Source of the DNA: JANLTP01 sp031363055
Lineage (GTDB): Bacteria > Pseudomonadota > Gammaproteobacteria > Burkholderiales > Burkholderiaceae_E
Length of the DNA stretch: 10,729 nt
Reading direction: 5' to 3'
NCBI GenBank assembly: GCA_031363055.1
Contig: JANLTP010000065.1
Location: forward strand, 1-10,729
Shown piece after piece: positions 7,430-10,729 of the stretch. The notes below the pieces were generated by a model. It was not told the origin of the DNA and searched no databases. It saw only the letters and a list, made by a program, of their open reading frames with translations. The position numbers and the translations under genes are program-made. How positions within the stretch are numbered: position 1 is the stretch's first letter; every line of letters starts with the position of its first letter.

Positions 7430-7759
7430 ATGATTACCTACAAATGTCTGGTCAATGGCACCATCAGCCAACCCGTACGTGACCGGGTAGAGCAAGGCCT
7501 GCGGCGAATCAATATTCAGCGCTTTGGTATTGTGGCTGAGCAACTCACGGTCGAATTCACCGAGGTCGAGAAAGGCATGTGGTTCACTGGCGGCAAGACC
7601 TCGCAGGCTTCGATGGTGCTCGGCAGCGTTCCGCTCGGGATCAGCCAGCCGCAGCGGGTTGAACTGATGGCGGAGGTATGCAGCCTGTTCAGTGAGGTGA
7701 CGGGCGCGCCGTACAACGACGTCATGGTGGTTGCGGCCGACCCGCAGCAGGCTGCTTGA
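7430..7759 (+). CDS. Tautomerase-superfamily paralogue lacking Pro1
   Basis: A 109-residue protein with the beta-alpha-beta fold pattern of 4-oxalocrotonate tautomerase relatives, doubled: a first half to VEFTEVEKGMWFTGGK and a second half SMVLGSVPLG...TGAPYNDVMVVAADP. It aligns without gaps at the N-terminus with the next gene (ITYKC against PLYRC). The family's catalytic N-terminal proline is replaced by Ile. The residue matching His28 of cis-CaaD is Ile, and the two catalytic arginines have no counterpart (GSVPLG). It is therefore unlikely to use classic Pro1 chemistry. It may be a structural partner of the neighbouring tautomerase, as in the two-subunit trans-CaaD, or have another role. 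The start ATG has no strong ribosome site; the gene lies 78 bp after the ligase. Confident as a gene, moderate on family. Confidence 0.75.
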   Translation: MITYKCLVNGTISQPVRDRVEQGLRRINIQRFGIVAEQLTVEFTEVEKGMWFTGGKTSQASMVLGSVPLGISQPQRVELMAEVCSLFSEVTGAPYNDVMVVAADPQQAA

Positions 7760-7788
7760 CTTCGGTCTGTTGACTCGCCCGGCCGCTT

Positions 7789-7819
7789 GATTTTTCTGTT
7801 CGTTAGATTTTTCTGTTCG
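7789..7819 (+). repeat. Direct repeat GATTTTTCTGTTCG, two copies
   Basis: Two identical 14-bp copies (7789-7802 and 7806-7819) lie 17 bp apart in the gap before the second tautomerase. A related TGATTTTTCTG occurs at 7349-7359, in the gap before the first tautomerase. It could be slippage, duplicated spacer DNA or a binding site; there is no further evidence. Confidence 0.55.
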
Positions 7820-7846
7820 CTTGATTCGAACTGTTTGGAAACTCCA

Positions 7847-8236
7847 ATGCCTCTATATCGATGCACCTCCTCATCTGGATCACTGAACGATGTGCAGCGC
7901 GCCGCGATCGCACTCGCGTTCACCGACATCCATTGTGATCTCACCGGCGCGCCACGCACCTTCGTACATGTACAGTTCCATCATCAACCAATCCAGGCCG
8001 GGCGCACGCCCTTCAGCCTGCATGCCGGTATTCGTGCGGGCCGCGACCAGACACTGACAGAGTCACTGATCCAACGTTGTGTCGAGGCAGTGGCTCGAAT
8101 TGCAGGCGTGCCGACAACGCAAGTCAGCATGCGGACTTCGTCTACCCAAGCCTCGTGGATTCTCGAAGGCGGACGGGTGCTGCCAGAGCCGGGCGAGGAA
8201 GACGTCTGGGTAGCGGAGCATGCCCCTGGTTTCTAG
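7847..8236 (+). CDS. cis-CaaD-like tautomerase with intact Pro1
   Basis: A 129-residue tautomerase-superfamily enzyme. After Met removal it starts PLYRC, so Pro1 is the likely catalytic base or acid. Compared with cis-3-chloroacrylic acid dehalogenase, His28 is at the same number (FTDIH), Arg70/Arg73 match Arg62/Arg65 (IRAGR) and Glu114 matches Glu106 (ILEGGR). The Tyr103 position is Arg95. The C-terminal LPEPGEE also matches. Likely chemistry is tautomerisation or hydration of an enol or alpha,beta-unsaturated acid; true dehalogenase activity is not implied, since many homologues act only slowly on chloroacrylate. The frame extends upstream to a TTG at 7787, but the ATG at 7847 is chosen because it puts Pro at position 1. 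It lies 87 bp after the paralogue and 41 bp before the metallohydrolase, in a probable operon. Confidence 0.9.
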   Translation: MPLYRCTSSSGSLNDVQRAAIALAFTDIHCDLTGAPRTFVHVQFHHQPIQAGRTPFSLHAGIRAGRDQTLTESLIQRCVEAVARIAGVPTTQVSMRTSSTQASWILEGGRVLPEPGEEDVWVAEHAPGF

Positions 8237-8265
8237 TGTTCAGGCCCGCAAATAACGGGCGAATC

Positions 8266-8270
8266 GAGGG
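8266..8270 (+). promoter_or_regulatory. Ribosome binding site GAGGG favouring the second ATG
   Basis: Two in-frame ATGs lie at 8272 and 8278. GAGGG ends at 8270, leaving 1 nt before the first and 7 nt before the second, so the second is the likely start of the metallohydrolase. Confidence 0.6.
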
Positions 8271-8277
8271 AATGAAA

Positions 8278-9240
8278 ATGACCCAAGCACAAACCCTGAA
8301 CACCGTCCTGGGGCCGATCGCACCGGACCAGCTCGGCTTCACGCTGATGCATGAACACGTGATGGTCGCGGCCAGTGGCCTCTACCAGGCCTATCCTGAC
8401 CTGCTTGGACGCAGTCCCGAAGAGCGTGCGATCGTGTCGCTGACGAAAGCCAAGGCTGCCGGCATCGATAGCATTCTGGACGCCACCACCTTCGACCTCG
8501 GCCGCCATGCGCCACTCCTGGCCAGTGTCTCGAAGGCCTCGAGTGTGAACATCATCAACGTTACCGGCTGGTGGCTCGATGTGCCGCGATTCATGCAGGG
8601 GCTCGGACCGAACCAGATGGCGCGCGAGTTCACGCGTGACATTACCGAGGGCTTTCGCGGCACCGACATCAAGGCCGGACTGCTCAAGTGTGCGGCCGAC
8701 ATCGACGGTGTCACCCGCCCGCTCGAGACGATGGCCCGCGCCGTGGCGCGTGCCCATCGCGAGACTGGCATTCCGATCATGGTGCATTCGCACCCGGGGC
8801 ACCAGGTGGCGCGCCAGCAGCTCGCGATCTTCAAGGAGGAAGGCGTTGATCTGACGCGCGTAAAAATCGACCACTCGAACGACACCACCGACATCGAGTA
8901 CCTGAAGTGGATCCTCGACCAGGGCTGCTACCTCGGCCTGGACCGCTATCCAGGCCGGCTGGTCAGCCCGCACATGCGCACGGTGACGATGAAACGGCTG
9001 ATGGACCTGGGTCACACGGAGCGACTGTGCCCGTCGCACGACTGCATCTGCCTGCACTTGCACAACGAGCGACCGGACGGCAGCATTCCCGAGGTCCACG
9101 ATATGGGACTTCGCAACCCCGATCAGTACCTGTATATTCACAAGCACGTGATTCCCGAGCTGCGCGAGCTCGGCGCCACCGATCAGGATATGAAGACTTT
9201 GTTTGTCGATAACCCCCGGCGATTTCTGTCAGCCCGTTGA
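8278..9240 (+). CDS. Phosphotriesterase/lactonase-family metallohydrolase
   Basis: A 320-residue amidohydrolase-superfamily TIM-barrel enzyme, a relative of bacterial phosphotriesterase and phosphotriesterase-like lactonases, expected to hydrolyse an ester, lactone or phosphoester with two metal ions. The whole metal site is visible: His25 and His27 in LMHEHVM, Lys137 in KAGLLKCAAD (the carbamylated bridging Lys position), His170 in IMVHSHPG, His199 in KIDHSND and Asp255 in CPSHDC. It should therefore be active. The start is placed at the second of two close ATGs on ribosome-site spacing; a much longer upstream reading frame overlaps the tautomerase and is not used. There is no signal peptide, so it is cytosolic. 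The genome context (ligase, tautomerases) fits lactone or ester catabolism better than pesticide hydrolysis, but the substrate is unknown. Confidence 0.9.
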   Translation: MTQAQTLNTVLGPIAPDQLGFTLMHEHVMVAASGLYQAYPDLLGRSPEERAIVSLTKAKAAGIDSILDATTFDLGRHAPLLASVSKASSVNIINVTGWWLDVPRFMQGLGPNQMAREFTRDITEGFRGTDIKAGLLKCAADIDGVTRPLETMARAVARAHRETGIPIMVHSHPGHQVARQQLAIFKEEGVDLTRVKIDHSNDTTDIEYLKWILDQGCYLGLDRYPGRLVSPHMRTVTMKRLMDLGHTERLCPSHDCICLHLHNERPDGSIPEVHDMGLRNPDQYLYIHKHVIPELRELGATDQDMKTLFVDNPRRFLSAR

Positions 9241-9282
9241 CCCATCAACCGCACCGCGAGCTGGAACAAGGAGTAGCAAATC

Positions 9283-9666
9283 GTGTCCGAGTCGACACAA
9301 CCACCTGATGGTCAGTCGGATCTGGAGTTATTGCTCGAGTTGAACCGAAACTATGTGCGATCGGTCGATCAGGCCGACGCGCAATGGTTCGACGAACACC
9401 TCGCAGATGATTTCATGAACACCAACCCGGACGGAACGCTCATCGATCGTAACCGGTTTCTCACGCAGATCGCGCGTGGCTCTACCGTCAAGGACATTCG
9501 GGAATTCGACGTCCTCGTGCGTGTGCTGGGTACATTCGCGATTATTCATGCGAAGACCCGATACCTGCGCACAGACGGCACCGCAGGACAAGGCTGTTAC
9601 ACCGACGATTGGCAATTCAGAGGTGATCGTTGGTTATGTGTCTCGGCACACGTCTCGCGCTTGTAG
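9283..9666 (+). CDS. SnoaL/NTF2-like (DUF4440-type) protein
   Basis: A 127-residue single-domain protein with the cone-shaped NTF2-like fold pattern: an N-terminal helix (LELLLELNRNYVRSVDQADAQWFDEHLADDFMN), the turn NPDGTLIDRNRFLTQI, then beta strands ending CYTDDWQFRGDRWLCVSAHVSRL. Members serve as isomerases, cyclases, small hydrolases or ligand binders. The conserved Asp and Trp pattern (ADDFMNTNPDG, DDWQF) fits the DUF4440 group, whose functions are mostly unassigned. The start is GTG at 9283 with AAGGAG 9 nt upstream; it lies 42 bp after the metallohydrolase, so co-transcription is likely. A role on the same substrate pathway is inferred from position only. Confidence 0.85.
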   Translation: MSESTQPPDGQSDLELLLELNRNYVRSVDQADAQWFDEHLADDFMNTNPDGTLIDRNRFLTQIARGSTVKDIREFDVLVRVLGTFAIIHAKTRYLRTDGTAGQGCYTDDWQFRGDRWLCVSAHVSRL

Positions 9667-9762
9667 GCAGGCCACCGTCGTGGGCCCTATCGCGCTCGCC
9701 AATGAAGTGACTGACAATCCAGTAACTTAACTACCACGACTGGCAATACCGCAACTTGCCTT

Positions 9763-9778
9763 ACTCAGTCGATTGAGT
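9763..9778. promoter_or_regulatory. Imperfect 16-bp dyad upstream of the nitroreductase
   Basis: ACTCAGTCGATTGAGT is a palindrome with a single mismatched pair, in a 194-bp gap (9667-9860) that is more AT-rich than its neighbours. The size fits a dimeric repressor site. AT-rich TATTAAGTAAT follows at 9793-9803 but makes no convincing promoter box pair. No regulator gene lies in the window. Confidence 0.35.
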
Positions 9779-9830
9779 TACCCCACTCACCCTATTAAGT
9801 AATTTTTGTTTCGATACTCATGGCCAATCG

Positions 9831-9843
9831 GATTCAACGAATC
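9831..9843. promoter_or_regulatory. Short dyad just before the nitroreductase ribosome site
   Basis: GATTC-AAC-GAATC is a perfect 5-bp dyad ending 6 nt before the GAGGA ribosome site (9850-9854). It could be an operator half-site pair or chance. Confidence 0.25.
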
Positions 9844-9860
9844 AAACCTGAGGATCAGCA

Positions 9861-10535
9861 GTGAACGTTCTGGACGCCATACAAAACCGAAAATCAATCC
9901 GCGCTTTTAGGCCGGATCCCATTCCGAAGCACATCATCGAAAAAATCCTTCAGCTCTCACAGAGAGCGCCGAGTGGAACCAATACCCAGCCCTGGCATGT
10001 CTACGTCTGCACCGGCGCGGTCAAGCAGGCGATTAGCGCCGACGTCCTGGCGCTTGCGCGCTCCGGTGGTGGCGGCAAGTACGAGGACTATGACTACTAT
10101 CCGGCCAATTGGCAGGAGGTGCATCGCGAACGGCGTCGTGGCATTGGCTGGTCGCTCTACGGCCTGCTGGGCATCGCCAAGGGCGATCGCGAAGGCGCCG
10201 CCCGGCAATCGGCCCGAAATTTTCAGTTTTTTGATGCGCCGGTTGGACTGTTCGTGACAACTGACACTTATCTGGGTCGCGGCAGTTGGTCGGATGCCGG
10301 GATGTACCTGCAAACGATCATGTTGGCTGCAAAGGGATTCGGATTGGATACCTGTCCGCAGGCGGCGTGGATCCCCTACCAGACACCGGTGTTCAAGCAT
10401 CTCGGCATCCCGCCGGACCAGGCGCTGGTCTCCGGGATGAGTCTGGGCTACGCCGATCCGAATGCCATCGAAAATACGCTGATCAGCGATCGCGAAGCCC
10501 TCGCCAACGTCGTGCATTACCGCGGATTTGACTGA
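9861..10535 (+). CDS. FMN-dependent nitroreductase, nitrobenzoate-reductase-like
   Basis: A 224-residue member of the nitroreductase superfamily, a homodimeric FMN flavoenzyme that reduces nitroaromatics, quinones or enones with NAD(P)H. The N-terminal FMN-binding signature is clear (NRKSIRAFRPDP, then QRAPSGTNTQPWHVYV). RNFQFFDAPVGLFVTTD, GSWSDAGMYLQTIMLAAKGFGLDTCPQA and the C-terminal SGMSLGYAD are typical of the group that includes PnbA-type 4-nitrobenzoate reductases. Length is normal. The start is GTG at 9861 with GAGGA 6 nt upstream. It is separated from the preceding gene by 194 bp with possible operators, so it may be controlled separately. The natural substrate is not predictable; reduction of an enone intermediate of the neighbouring pathway is one option. 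Confidence 0.9.
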   Translation: MNVLDAIQNRKSIRAFRPDPIPKHIIEKILQLSQRAPSGTNTQPWHVYVCTGAVKQAISADVLALARSGGGGKYEDYDYYPANWQEVHRERRRGIGWSLYGLLGIAKGDREGAARQSARNFQFFDAPVGLFVTTDTYLGRGSWSDAGMYLQTIMLAAKGFGLDTCPQAAWIPYQTPVFKHLGIPPDQALVSGMSLGYADPNAIENTLISDREALANVVHYRGFD

Positions 10536-10590
10536 CGACGCTAACAGTTAACGGCACTGACCGCTCCTTGCTCGCGAGACCGCAGCCTGC

Positions 10591-10729
10591 TAGGAGTTTG
10601 TCGGAGTATCGCAGTTTCGCTGCGTACTTCGGATCGAGTTCGATAAAATTGTGCTGTTATTTGACGTCATGGGTTGAGGTCTCCGATGAGCAGATTTGTG
10701 CAGGTTGATCGAGACACGGCGTATCTGTT
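10591..10729 (+). mobile_element. Left end of an IS1182-like insertion sequence (cut by window edge)
   Basis: The transposase ORF begins at 10686, and the roughly 95 bp before it look like an IS leader: TAGGAGTTTGTCGGAGTATC at 10591-10610 is a plausible terminal repeat, followed by a small hairpin (CGCAG, 10610-10614, with CTGCG, 10619-10623). CTAG at 10590-10593 could be part of a target site. The exact boundary cannot be set without the other end. Confidence 0.45.
10686..10729 (+). CDS. IS1182-family transposase, N-terminal fragment
   Basis: Only 14 complete codons are present, reading MSRFVQVDRDTAYL, and the window then ends. This matches the very conserved beginning of IS1182-family DDE transposases (MSxFxxVDRDTxYLLPPS). 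The frame is open at the edge. The ATG is the natural start, although the ribosome site is only GAGG at 10676-10679, 6 nt upstream. The catalytic domain cannot be judged. Confidence 0.7.
   Translation, partial: MSRFVQVDRDTAYL

Noticed and set aside
6434..7543. Open frame of 369 codons on the - strand opposite the acyl-CoA ligase and into the first tautomerase
   Set aside because: Antisense to two well-supported genes, with no domain or ribosome site; a shadow of GC-rich codon use.
7787..7846. Upstream extension of the second tautomerase to a TTG start
   Set aside because: It would add 20 residues before Pro1, which must be N-terminal in this family, and the extension encodes repeat-derived sequence.
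8233..9147. Open frame of 304 codons on the - strand opposite the metallohydrolase
   Set aside because: The + strand gene has a complete metal-binding set; the antisense frame has no family features.
1..10729. tRNA, rRNA, CRISPR array, toxin-antitoxin or restriction system
   Set aside because: No such genes, spaced repeats or motifs were found on either strand.

Overview
The window looks like chromosomal DNA of a Pseudomonadota bacterium. The high GC content, the start sites with Shine-Dalgarno sequences, the protein families and the serC-serA pair point to a beta- or gammaproteobacterium; the genus cannot be told from sequence alone. There are ten protein genes, two of them cut by the window edges, one elaborate palindromic element, a degenerate 12-bp repeat tract and the start of an insertion sequence.

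Left part (1-1951, + strand): core serine biosynthesis. The 3' part of serC (phosphoserine aminotransferase) overlaps by 8 bp a short-type, ACT-containing 3-phosphoglycerate dehydrogenase, serA. The serA stop codon is built partly from the first bases of a 271-bp symmetric element (1950-2220). The element has 33-bp terminal inverted repeats, two internal hairpin arms of exactly 98 nt each and a 9-nt central linker, and it fills the gap between serA and the convergent SNF2-type helicase gene.

Middle part (2229-5368, - strand): a large bacterial SNF2-family ATPase, preceded on the same strand by a small secreted protein of unknown function that starts at TTG. The 264-bp divergent gap that follows (5369-5632) holds the 12-bp-period repeat tract. 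The tract can be read as a tetrapeptide repeat broken by an apparent 2-bp loss.

Right part (5633-10535, + strand): six collinear genes that look like a catabolic or detoxification cluster. They are a CaiC-like acyl-CoA ligase, two tautomerase-superfamily paralogues, a phosphotriesterase/lactonase-family metallohydrolase, a SnoaL/NTF2-like protein and an FMN nitroreductase. One tautomerase keeps nearly the full cis-CaaD-type catalytic set; the other has lost Pro1, His28 and both Arg. The first five genes are separated by 41-87 bp and could be one operon. The nitroreductase follows a 194-bp gap with two dyads and may have its own control. Inferred roles are hydrolysis of a lactone or ester, tautomerisation or hydration of an enol or unsaturated acid, CoA activation, and flavin-dependent reduction; the substrate is unknown.

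Right edge (about 10591-10729): the start of an IS1182-like transposase ORF with a likely terminal region, so the catabolic cluster is bordered by a mobile element.
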